64,000 nt of DNA, taken from assembly GCA_021732285.1 (NCBI GenBank), contig JAKFVH010000248.1, positions 1 to 64,000 of the forward strand. The letters run 5' to 3'. This stretch comes from Reyranella sp. (GTDB lineage: Bacteria; Pseudomonadota; Alphaproteobacteria; Reyranellales; Reyranellaceae). Below, in pieces: positions 18,901 to 26,748 of this stretch (its first letter is position 1; the number at the start of each line of letters is the position of its first letter). The notes beneath the pieces are model-generated. The model saw nothing but the letters and a program-made list of their open reading frames with translations, was not told the origin of the DNA and searched no databases. The translations under genes and the position numbers were made by a program.

Positions 18901-21318
18901 TACATCGGCGAGTTCGGCACCAACCTCACCGATCCCAAGGACGCACCCTGGCTCGACGCCATCACCTCCTACATGGCGGGTGATCTCGACAACAACGGCA
19001 CGACCGACATCGCGGCCGGCAACAAGGGCGTGAGCTGGACCTTCTGGTCGTGGAACCCCAACTCGGGCGACACCGGCGGCATTTTAGCCAACGACTGGCG
19101 CACGGTTAACCAGAACAAGATGGCGTATCTGACGCCGATCGAGTTCGACCTCGACAGCGACGTGTCGAGCGGCGGCCCGAACGCAACCTTCGTGGTAACG
19201 CTGTCGGCCCCGGCGACCGAGACGGTGACGGTGGACTATCACACGGTGTCGGGCACAGCGGGCAGCGCGGACTTTACCGGCGCCAGTGGCACGGTGACCT
19301 TCGCGCCCGGCGAGACGAGCAAGACCATCAGCATCGCCATCACGCCGGATGTGCTGGTCGAGGCCAACGAGCAATTCAGCGTGGTGCTGAGCAACCCCCG
19401 CAGCGCCACCATCGCCGACGGCAGCGGCACCGGCACCATCGTCGACGACGACACGCCGCCGCCGGTGCTGCCGACGCTCGCCATCAACGACGCCTCGATC
19501 ACTGAAGGCGACAGCGGCACCGCGCAGCTCAGCTTCACGGTGACGCTCTCGCAGGCCGCCAGCGGGCCGGTCACGGTCAACTATTCGACCGCCAACGGCA
19601 CGGCGACGGCAGGCAGCGACTACACGGCGCGGTCCGGCACCCTCACCTTCGCCGCCGGCGAGACCACCAAGACCGTCACCGTGCCGATCACCGGCGACAC
19701 CGCCGTCGAGGGCAACGAGACCTTCACCATCAGCCTGGCGGGCGCTTCCGGCGCCACCATCGCCGACGGTTCGGCGACCGGCACCATCGTCAACAACGAT
19801 GTCGCGCCGCCGCCGTCGGGAGACCTCGAGGCCGCGTTCTCGCTGGTCGATTCCTGGAGCAGCGGCTTCAACGGCAACGTGCTGGTGCACAACGGCGGCA
19901 GCTCGACCGCCGGCTGGCAGATCGTGATCGACATGCCGTACCAGATCACCGACATCTGGAACGCCGAGATCCTGAGCCACGTCGGCAACAGCTACGTGAT
20001 CGGGCCGTCGCCGTGGAACGGCACGCTCGCCAATGGCGGCGAGACGAGCTTCGGCTTCGTCGCCTCCGGGCAGTTCAACGCCGCGGCCATACAGGTCCAT
20101 GGCGTCGGCGACGACGACGTGCCGGACTCGGTGCCGACCGTGCCGACCGACCTCGCCGCCACCGCCGTCTCCGCCACCTCGACGATGCTGAGCTGGGATG
20201 CGTCGAGCGTCCCGGGCGGCGGCTTCGTCACCGGCTACGCGATCTTCGTCGACGGCGAACAGGTCGCCACCACCACCAGCACGAGCTACCGCGTAACCGG
20301 CCTGTCGGCGGACACCGACTACCAGTTCTCGGTGGCCGCGATCGACGCCGCCGGGTCGTCGGCGCAGACGAGCCCGGTTTCGGTGCACACGACGCTACCG
20401 CTTCCGGATGCCGACGATGGGCACATGTTCTCGCCCTACATCGACATGGCGATGTCGAACGCCGCCGATCTCGCGGGCATTTCCGCGGCATCGGGCATAA
20501 CGAACTTCACGCTGGCGTTCGTGCTCGCCTCCAACGAGGGCATCGGCTGGCAGGGCTGGGGCAGCGTCGACGACGATACGCTGTTCAACGGCACGACCAT
20601 CCTGCAGCACGTGCAGGACATCCAGGCGGCCGGCGGCAACATCACCATCTCCTTCGGCGGCGCCGCGGGCACGGAGGCGGCGCTGGTTGCCACCAGTGCG
20701 GCGCAGCTGCAGGCACAGTACCAGTCGGTGATCGACCGCTACGGCATCGATTCCATCGACTTCGACATCGAGGGCGCGGCGGTGCAGAACCAAAACTCGC
20801 TCGTCCTGCGCGACCAGGCGATCGCGGGGTTGCAGGCCGCCAATCCCGACCTGAAGGTGTCGTTCACCCTGCCGGTGCTGCCGACTGGACTCACCGCCGA
20901 CGGCCTGCACGTGCTGCAGCAGGCAATGGCCGACGGCGTGCGGGTCGACCTGGTCAACATCATGGCCATGGATTACGGCACATCCGTCGACAACAACGGC
21001 CAGATGGGGCTTTCAGCCATCCAGGCCTCCGAGTCGACGCAGCAGCAGCTCGCCTCAATCGGCCTCGACGCCAAGATCGGCATCACGCCGATGATCGGCG
21101 TCAACGACATCGTCTCGGAGGTCTTCAAGCTCTCCGACGCGCAGATGCTGGTCGACTACGCGGCGAACGATCCGGATGTGGCCATGCTGTCGATGTGGTC
21201 GGTCGCCCGCGACAACGGCAACACGGCCGGCGTCCCCGCCGCCACGCCGGACAGCAGCGGCATTGCCCAGGACCCGTACGAGTTCGCGAGCATCTTCCAT
21301 CAGTACGACATTCTGTAA
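15976..21318 (+). CDS. Multimodular bifunctional glycoside hydrolase: CBM2 / Calx-beta / CBM2 / Calx-beta x3 / GH5 cellulase / Calx-beta / CBM2 / FN3 / GH18 chitinase
   Basis: 1780 aa from ATG 15976 after an AGGAGG-rich RBS. GH5 motifs LHNEPYNG and YIGEFGTN; GH18 motif DSIDFDIEG (DxxDxDxE); three CBM2 modules (SWGSGF..HVGNHYVIRNAAW; NWGSGF..HVGNHYVVKNADW; SWSSGF..HVGNSYVIGPSPW); repeated TVAEGNSG..GTITNDD Calx-beta motifs. Confidence 0.88.
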   Translation: MAINYTVGDSWGSGFIGNIKVPGGTSGLHGWTLEFDATFDITNIWGAEIVSHVGNHYVIRNAAWTADVAAGSQASFGFEAKPGSGGTTATGFALNGTADTPTPPPVVVPTISIDDAAITEGDSGTSLLTFTVKLSQAASGPVTVSYSTANGTATAGSDYTALTGTITFAAGETTKTITIPVTGDTTVEANEAFTVNLASPSGATIADGAATGAIVNNDVAPPPPPATGGLSLDYDIVSNWGSGFTASMAVGAGSAALNGWTVAFDASFNITSIWNATIVSHVGNHYVVKNADWNGTVAGGKETAFGFQATPGSGGTAASAFTINGTAVGTDPVPVPTLSVADATVAEGNSGMHELAFTVTLSAAAAGPVTVAYATSNGTATAGSDYTALSGTLTFAAGETSKVVRVQVSGDTAVEANETVSLTLSSPSGATIADGTAVGTITNDDVAPTPTLAVADATVTEGNSGTRNLAFTVSLSAAATGPVTVAYATSNGTASAGSDYTAASGTLTFAAGETSKVVNVQVSGDTAVEANETLTLTLSSPSGATIADGTAIGTITNDDTAPLPTLAVADATVSEGNSGAKDLAFTVSLSSAATGPVTVAYATSNGTATAGSDYTAAGGTLTFAAGETSKVVHVQVSGDMAVEANETLTLTLSSPSGATVADGTAIGTITNDDTAPLPTISISDASVAEGNPGAGGGATPGWFSTSGNQIIDSAGHSVQIAGVNWFGFESSNLAPHGLWTRGYQDMMIQMKDLGFNTIRLPFSNDTIHSTGTPNGIDFSKNPDLQGLTAMQIMDKIVAYAGEIGLKIILDHHRNDSGPGPSSNGLWYDAQHPESQWISDWQMLAGRYANDPTVIGADLHNEPYNGTWGGGGPTDWAAAAERAGNAIGSVNANWLIFVEGVANYQGQPYWWGGNLMGVRDRPIDLNVDNKLVYSAHDYPNSVWAQPWFQGSDFPANLPAKFDQMWGYIYKEGIAPVYIGEFGTNLTDPKDAPWLDAITSYMAGDLDNNGTTDIAAGNKGVSWTFWSWNPNSGDTGGILANDWRTVNQNKMAYLTPIEFDLDSDVSSGGPNATFVVTLSAPATETVTVDYHTVSGTAGSADFTGASGTVTFAPGETSKTISIAITPDVLVEANEQFSVVLSNPRSATIADGSGTGTIVDDDTPPPVLPTLAINDASITEGDSGTAQLSFTVTLSQAASGPVTVNYSTANGTATAGSDYTARSGTLTFAAGETTKTVTVPITGDTAVEGNETFTISLAGASGATIADGSATGTIVNNDVAPPPSGDLEAAFSLVDSWSSGFNGNVLVHNGGSSTAGWQIVIDMPYQITDIWNAEILSHVGNSYVIGPSPWNGTLANGGETSFGFVASGQFNAAAIQVHGVGDDDVPDSVPTVPTDLAATAVSATSTMLSWDASSVPGGGFVTGYAIFVDGEQVATTTSTSYRVTGLSADTDYQFSVAAIDAAGSSAQTSPVSVHTTLPLPDADDGHMFSPYIDMAMSNAADLAGISAASGITNFTLAFVLASNEGIGWQGWGSVDDDTLFNGTTILQHVQDIQAAGGNITISFGGAAGTEAALVATSAAQLQAQYQSVIDRYGIDSIDFDIEGAAVQNQNSLVLRDQAIAGLQAANPDLKVSFTLPVLPTGLTADGLHVLQQAMADGVRVDLVNIMAMDYGTSVDNNGQMGLSAIQASESTQQQLASIGLDAKIGITPMIGVNDIVSEVFKLSDAQMLVDYAANDPDVAMLSMWSVARDNGNTAGVPAATPDSSGIAQDPYEFASIFHQYDIL
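16981..18003 (+). repeat. Three tandem ~342-bp Calx-beta-encoding repeats
   Basis: Repeated 114-aa units LSVADATVAEGNSG..GTITNDD; shadow antisense ORFs start at 17130, 17472 and 17814, i.e. 342-bp spacing. Confidence 0.85.
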
Positions 21319-21322
21319 AACC

Positions 21323-21433
21323 CGTCATCTCGACCGGAGCGAAGCGGAGTGGAGGGACCTGTTCTGTCGCAACGTCGACAAGAACAGGTCCCTTCGCTTC
21401 GCCTCGCTGCGCTCGGCTCCGGTCGGGATGACG
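21323..21433. repeat. Long imperfect palindrome between convergent genes
   Basis: cgtcatctcgaccggagcgaagcggagtggagggacctgttctgtcg / cgacaagaacaggtcccttcgcttcgcc..ggctccggtcgggatgacg. Confidence 0.8.
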
Positions 21434-21434
21434 A

Positions 21435-24344
21435 TCAGGAAACCAGCCAGCCGTGTCCCGCGCTGCTGGTGAAATCGAGCTGCACGAGCAGGTCGTTGTA
21501 GTCGCGGTCGCCGCCGCCGTGCTGGTCTTCCCAGCCCCAGGTGTTCAGACCGTAGTTCCACAGATGGCCGACCGCGCGGCCGTCTGCTTGCTCGTTGGCG
21601 TTGGCGAAGGCCCAGTAGTGGGCACCGGTGGTCGCGTTCACCAGCTTCATGGCGATGATGTCGCCGGCGTCAACCTTGAGGATGCCGGTCTGGCCGTAGT
21701 TGCCGTAGCCCGGCCCGTTGATCGACCTGCCGCCTGACGCCAGCTCGTAGGTGTGCGCAGCGGCCGCCGCCTCATAGCCCACCTCACCCGGACGCTTGCC
21801 GTCGACCGTGCCGGCGAGATCGTCGACCTTGTAGAACGAGAGCTGCAGGTTGTTCTCGCCGTTCTGGCGCAGCCGCACGATGGCGGTGACGTCGTTGGCG
21901 CCGCCCGCCGTGTCGGCCACCGCCACCGGCCGCGCCACGCGCACCGCGGCCGTGTCGGTCACGAAGTCGGCGAAGCCGAAGTCGCTGGTGAGCAGGCCCT
22001 GGATCGCCCGCGCCGACACGCCGTCGACCGACACCGAGACGCTCTCGCCTGACGCCACCACCGTCTGGCCGACCCAGCCATGGGCGTACTTGTCGAACAT
22101 GCGCACCAGGTTGGGATCGAAGTCGGACTGCAGCGACTGCTGCGCCAGCCGCATGGTCCAGGCGAAGCTCCCCGAAGCGCCGCTGGTGAAGTCGAGCGCG
22201 CCGCTCCCGAGATCGAGATGCACCGAGGCGTCCGAGCGCGACATGGTCTGGAACATCAGGCTCTGGTTGGCGCCGCTGTCCCAACCCGAGCCGTCGACAT
22301 CGAGCATCGCCGGGCTGGTGCCGTACATCTGCGTGTGGGCGATCGTCGACACCGCCCGCGCTAGCAAGGTGCCGTTGGGCGTGCCGAGGCCGGTCACCAG
22401 GTCGTAGCCCGGCCCGGCATGGTAGCCGTAGCCCGTCGGCGTTATCGGCTCGCTGTCGCTGGTGTAGATCCCGCCCTTGGTGAACGACGAGGTGTTGTTG
22501 CCCAGTGTCACGTCGTTGAAGGCGCCGGGCGCGATGGCGGCGGCGATGTAGAAGAGGTCGTTGGCGTAGCCGAGATTGGGCAGGCCCTGATCGTTGAAGA
22601 TGGTGTCGATCTGCGAGGCGAGTGCCGCCCACAAGGGCGTCGCCGCGCTGGTCCCGCTGTCGGCGCCCAGCGCCGTCATCGCCGGCCCAGGCACCAGGTA
22701 ATGCATGTTGCCACCGGCGTCAGCCGCGACATCCGGCACGCCGCGCCCGGGCAGCGCCGAGGGATCCGATGTCCTGGGGTCCAGGCCGAACGCCGTCTGG
22801 TACCAGGGCGCGGGCCGGCTGGGATCGACGCCGCCCGAGCCCGTGTTGTTGTGCTGATAGCCGGTCCCATTGGCCTTCGACGCGATGGTCGTGCCGGTCA
22901 CGTAGTACTCGTTCCACACCGCCTCGATCAGCGTGGCGCTGACGTTGGACGGATTGGGCATCTGCGTCAGGCCGCCGGCCATGAGCTGCCAGATGGTCGC
23001 CTTGTCATGCGCCATCGCCTGCGAGACGACGTCGGTCAGCGTCTCGTCGGCCAACGCCGATTCGACGGTGCTGTAGGCCGTGCCGCCCACCAGGAAGGCG
23101 TAAGGACTGGCCCGGCTGGTGACGACGTTGGTAAGGCCATTGCCATTCTGGTTGCCCGAGCCGCCGTCCCCTGCGTCGTTGAACACCGTGATGTTGCGCA
23201 GCGCCGCGTCGACGAAGAGCTGTTGCGCGGCAAAATAGAAGGGCGAGCCCGGCGTCACCTGCGGCGTGAAGCCGAACGACGAGGTGATGACCGAGGGATT
23301 GTTGGCGAGGTCCCAGAACGACGACTGGTAGGCGGTGAACGTGCTGGATTGCGGGCCGAAGTTGTTGGACGGCGCGCCGGGCGAGTAGCCCGAACCGGCA
23401 TACAGCACCATCGGGCTCTGCGGATTGATTGTCGTCACGACGCCGACATCGAGCGATCGTTCGCCCGCGGGATTGAAGGCTGGCGGCTGGACGATGGGAT
23501 ACGCCTCGCCGCCCGGCGCGACGGAAGTCCATTGCGCCGGCGCGGCTATGCCCGCCTGCGCGCGATAGTGGTTGAGCAGCGCGCCGAACGAGCCGTTGGG
23601 GACCGCGGTGCCGACACCCGACTCGACCAGACCGATCGTGCCGGTTTGCGGCGCGATACCGGAAGCGGGATTCCAGAGATCGCCGGAGAACGGGAAATTG
23701 TAGTACTGATCGGCGATCTGCTGCGGGAAGATGTTGGTCGGGCTGGTGCTGGCGTTGCCCGGGCTCTGCCAGCCCTGTGGCAGGGTCACAAGCGTGCCGT
23801 TGCCGGGATTGGGCACCACCGGGTTGAAGTTGGTCGTGTCGAACCACAGGCCTTTGACGCCGAGCGTGCTCGCCCAGCCGTCGGGGAGCGAGAGGTTGCC
23901 TTCCCAATGCCAGTTGCTGCCCTCGCCGCGCAGGGCGACGCCCGGGCCGAACAGCTTGTCGATATTGGTCTGGTTGACCTGCACCCAGATGGTGCGCGAT
24001 TCGGCCGACGAGATATAGCCGCTCTGGACGCCCTGCTCGGCCGCAACCTGCTCGACCGTCTTGATGCCCAACCCGGCGAGTTCGGCCTTCACCTGATTGT
24101 ACTTGGCGGCATCAGCACCGTAGGTCGACCACAGCGTGCCGTTGTCGTTCAGGGTATCGAGTTGTTTCTGGCGCGATGCCCAGTTGGCGTTGAGCAGGGC
24201 CGACGGATCGTTGGCCCGGTCGAGGATGAGGGCGACGTTGAGCGTGAAGCTGGTGAGAACCGGGCCGCCGGTCGGCCCGCTGGCCCCACTGCGCCAGCTC
24301 GTGAAATCCATGAACGACGAGTTCGGCAGCTCGGTATACGCCAT
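21435..24344 (-). CDS. Sedolisin-type serine protease (peptidase S53, with pro-kumamolisin region) with C-terminal DUF4114-like domain
   Basis: GVPDVAADA and DSGTSAATPLWAAL motifs of S53; C-terminus WGWEDQHGGGDRDYNDLLVQLDF resembles DUF4114. Confidence 0.87.
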   Translation of the reverse strand: MAYTELPNSSFMDFTSWRSGASGPTGGPVLTSFTLNVALILDRANDPSALLNANWASRQKQLDTLNDNGTLWSTYGADAAKYNQVKAELAGLGIKTVEQVAAEQGVQSGYISSAESRTIWVQVNQTNIDKLFGPGVALRGEGSNWHWEGNLSLPDGWASTLGVKGLWFDTTNFNPVVPNPGNGTLVTLPQGWQSPGNASTSPTNIFPQQIADQYYNFPFSGDLWNPASGIAPQTGTIGLVESGVGTAVPNGSFGALLNHYRAQAGIAAPAQWTSVAPGGEAYPIVQPPAFNPAGERSLDVGVVTTINPQSPMVLYAGSGYSPGAPSNNFGPQSSTFTAYQSSFWDLANNPSVITSSFGFTPQVTPGSPFYFAAQQLFVDAALRNITVFNDAGDGGSGNQNGNGLTNVVTSRASPYAFLVGGTAYSTVESALADETLTDVVSQAMAHDKATIWQLMAGGLTQMPNPSNVSATLIEAVWNEYYVTGTTIASKANGTGYQHNNTGSGGVDPSRPAPWYQTAFGLDPRTSDPSALPGRGVPDVAADAGGNMHYLVPGPAMTALGADSGTSAATPLWAALASQIDTIFNDQGLPNLGYANDLFYIAAAIAPGAFNDVTLGNNTSSFTKGGIYTSDSEPITPTGYGYHAGPGYDLVTGLGTPNGTLLARAVSTIAHTQMYGTSPAMLDVDGSGWDSGANQSLMFQTMSRSDASVHLDLGSGALDFTSGASGSFAWTMRLAQQSLQSDFDPNLVRMFDKYAHGWVGQTVVASGESVSVSVDGVSARAIQGLLTSDFGFADFVTDTAAVRVARPVAVADTAGGANDVTAIVRLRQNGENNLQLSFYKVDDLAGTVDGKRPGEVGYEAAAAAHTYELASGGRSINGPGYGNYGQTGILKVDAGDIIAMKLVNATTGAHYWAFANANEQADGRAVGHLWNYGLNTWGWEDQHGGGDRDYNDLLVQLDFTSSAGHGWLVS

Positions 24345-24391
24345 GCACGCGCCTCCACTACTCGACCTATCGCATCAACCCTGGCCTGCCC

Positions 24392-24847
24392 TCAAGTGCC
24401 GATCGCGAACAGCAGCCAGGTCCCCGCCCCCAGCCACGACAGCAGGCCGAGCCAGCACAGCGACCAGAAGGCCACGATGACCCGCTTGCCGTTCTTGTTC
24501 CAGTAGGTGTTGGGATAGAAGATCGCCATCAGCTCGGCCGCGATCCACAGCGGGAAGAACGCCAGCGTGATCGGGAATTCCCGGCGGATCGAGCGGCGGA
24601 TGCCGTCCGACCGTTCGTAGCCGGCAAGCGAGACCTCGGACCAGTCGGTCGATACGAAAGGCGTCTCGGCGGGCTGAGGCAGGTCGATCACATCCGACCA
24701 GCTCATGCCGTTCTTCCGCAGCATCGCGTTCGTTTTCCGGATGGCGATCAGGGCTTCCGCGTCCCGGTCGCTTTCGGTCATCCGCAGCAGCCGGATCAGC
24801 CGCTCCCTGTCGATCGTCACACTACGCCCCGCCCCCATCAGTTGCAC
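24392..24847 (-). CDS. Hypothetical protein with C-terminal hydrophobic/TM segments
   Basis: 151 aa; MTESDRDAEALIAIRKTNAMLRKNGMSWSDVI N-terminal motif, hydrophobic C-terminus (ITLAFFPLWIAAELMAIFY; VAFWSLCWLGLLSWLGAGTWLLF). Confidence 0.7.
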   Translation of the reverse strand: MQLMGAGRSVTIDRERLIRLLRMTESDRDAEALIAIRKTNAMLRKNGMSWSDVIDLPQPAETPFVSTDWSEVSLAGYERSDGIRRSIRREFPITLAFFPLWIAAELMAIFYPNTYWNKNGKRVIVAFWSLCWLGLLSWLGAGTWLLFAIGT

Positions 24848-24926
24848 TGTATCACAGCACTACGCCTGCATGGGACCTGCAGATGGGTTCTTGCACTCAG
24901 ATTTGTTGCGAACGTAACAACTCATG

Positions 24927-25056
24927 CCTCCCCATCGCGTTCCGCGATGGGGAGGTGTCGCCGTCATACGGCGACGGAGGGGTCATGGGTGTCAACGTGG
25001 AAGCCCATGACCCCTCCGGCCCTTCGGGCCACCTCCCCACGCTGCGCGTGGGGAGG
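24927..25056. repeat. Composite multi-hairpin intergenic repeat, family 2
   Basis: cctccccatcgcgttccgcgatggggagg; gtcgccgtcatacggcgac; ggaggggtcatggg..cccatgacccctcc; ggcccttcgggcc; cctccccacgctgcgcgtggggagg. Confidence 0.85.
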
Positions 25057-25106
25057 AAAATCCGGCTCTAGCCGAATCGGCCGACTTGCCGCACAGTCGT
25101 CATCGC

Positions 25107-26744
25107 ATGGAAACTTTCGACTATGTCATCGTCGGCGCGGGATCGGCCGGCAGCGTACTGGCTTCACGGCTGAGCGAGGACGAGGGCGTCACGGTCTGCG
25201 TGCTCGAGGCAGGCCCCTGGGACTGGCACCCCTTCATCCATATCCCGGCCGGCTTCATGTACACCCTGGTCAATCCCAAGGTGAACTGGCTCTACAAGTC
25301 CGAGCCCAGCGAATGGACCGGCGGCCGGGCCATCGCCGCCCCACGCGGCAAGACCCTGGGCGGCTCGAGCTCGATCAACGGCCATATCTACAATCGCGGC
25401 CAGCGGCTCGACTTCGACGGCTGGGCCCAGCGCGGCAACCGCGGCTGGGGCTATGCCGACGTCCTGCCCTACTTCCGCCGCAGCGAACGGCGGGTCGGCG
25501 AGGCCGACGACACCTTCCGCGGCCGCGACGGCAACCTGCCGATCACCGACCTCGACTGGCGCGACCCGATCTGCGAGGCCTTCATCGAGGGCGCCGTCCA
25601 GTTGGGCATCCCGCGCAACCGCGACTACAACGGCACCATGCAGGCGGGCGTGAGCTACGTGCAGCGCATCATCCAGAACGGCCTGCGCAAGAGCGCCGCC
25701 CGCGGCTACCTGCATCCGGCCATGAAGCGAAAAAACCTCACGGTCCGCACCAACGCCCATGCCACCGAGATCGTGCTCGAGGCCAAGCGGGCGGTCGGCG
25801 TGCGCTACCGCAAGGGTGGCCGCAACGGCGCCCCGGTCGAGGTGCGGGCGCGCCGCGAGCTGATCCTTGCCGGCGGCACGGTGAACTCCCCGCAGCTCCT
25901 GCAGGTCTCGGGCATCGGCCCGGCGCCGCTCCTGAAATCGCTCGGCATCGCGGTGAAGCACGACCTGCCGGGCGTCGGCGAGAACCTGCGCGACCACTAC
26001 GCGCCGCGCTTCGTCGCCCGCGTCAAGAACGCCGAGACCATCAACGAGAAATCGCACGGGCTGAAGCTGGTGAACGAGGTGCTGAAATACGCCTTCACCC
26101 GCAAGGGCATCCTCGCGCTCAATCCGACGCTGATCTACGTCTTCTGGAAGTCCGACGAGCGGGTCGACAACTACGACCTGCAGCTCACCTTCACGCCCGC
26201 CTCCTACAAGGAAGGCGTGCAGTCGACCCTCGACGACTTCCCGGGCATGACCATCGCCTCCTGGCAGCAGCGGCCCGACAGCATCGGCTATGTGCGCGCC
26301 CGCTCGGCCGATCCGTTCGAGCATCCGGTCATCCAGCCCAACTACCTGGCGGCCGAAAGCGACCGCCGCGTGCTGCTGGCCGGCATGAAACTCGCCCGCC
26401 GCCTGCTCGGCTCCCAAGCGCTCAGCAAATACTACGACCGCGAGGAATTCCCCGGCGCGCAGGCGCAATCGGACGACGATCTTTTGACCGCCGCCAAGCA
26501 GCGCGGCACGACCACCTTCCATCTCATGGGCACCTGCCGCATGGCGCCGGACAACGATCCGACGGCGGTGGTCGACGACCAGCTCCGGGTGCGCGGCATC
26601 GAGGGGCTGCGCGTGGTCGACGCCTCGGTCATGCCGACCATGCCGTCGGCCAATCTCAACGCCTCCGTGCTGATGATCGCCGAGAAGGCCGCCGACATGA
26701 TCCGCGGCAAGCCGCCTCTCGAGGCGGCGGTGCTGAGGGACTGA
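25107..26744 (+). CDS. GMC family oxidoreductase (choline dehydrogenase-like)
   Basis: FDYVIVGAGSAGSVLASRLSED FAD motif, GKTLGGSSSINGHIYNRG, HLMGTCRMA..DASVMPTMPSANLNASVLMIAEKAADMI. Confidence 0.93.
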   Translation: METFDYVIVGAGSAGSVLASRLSEDEGVTVCVLEAGPWDWHPFIHIPAGFMYTLVNPKVNWLYKSEPSEWTGGRAIAAPRGKTLGGSSSINGHIYNRGQRLDFDGWAQRGNRGWGYADVLPYFRRSERRVGEADDTFRGRDGNLPITDLDWRDPICEAFIEGAVQLGIPRNRDYNGTMQAGVSYVQRIIQNGLRKSAARGYLHPAMKRKNLTVRTNAHATEIVLEAKRAVGVRYRKGGRNGAPVEVRARRELILAGGTVNSPQLLQVSGIGPAPLLKSLGIAVKHDLPGVGENLRDHYAPRFVARVKNAETINEKSHGLKLVNEVLKYAFTRKGILALNPTLIYVFWKSDERVDNYDLQLTFTPASYKEGVQSTLDDFPGMTIASWQQRPDSIGYVRARSADPFEHPVIQPNYLAAESDRRVLLAGMKLARRLLGSQALSKYYDREEFPGAQAQSDDDLLTAAKQRGTTTFHLMGTCRMAPDNDPTAVVDDQLRVRGIEGLRVVDASVMPTMPSANLNASVLMIAEKAADMIRGKPPLEAAVLRD

Positions 26745-26748
26745 GCGG

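Noticed and set aside
22419-24506. 695-aa plus-strand ORF
   Set aside because: Shadow ORF antisense to the sedolisin gene; Arg/Val/Gly-rich, no recognisable motif.
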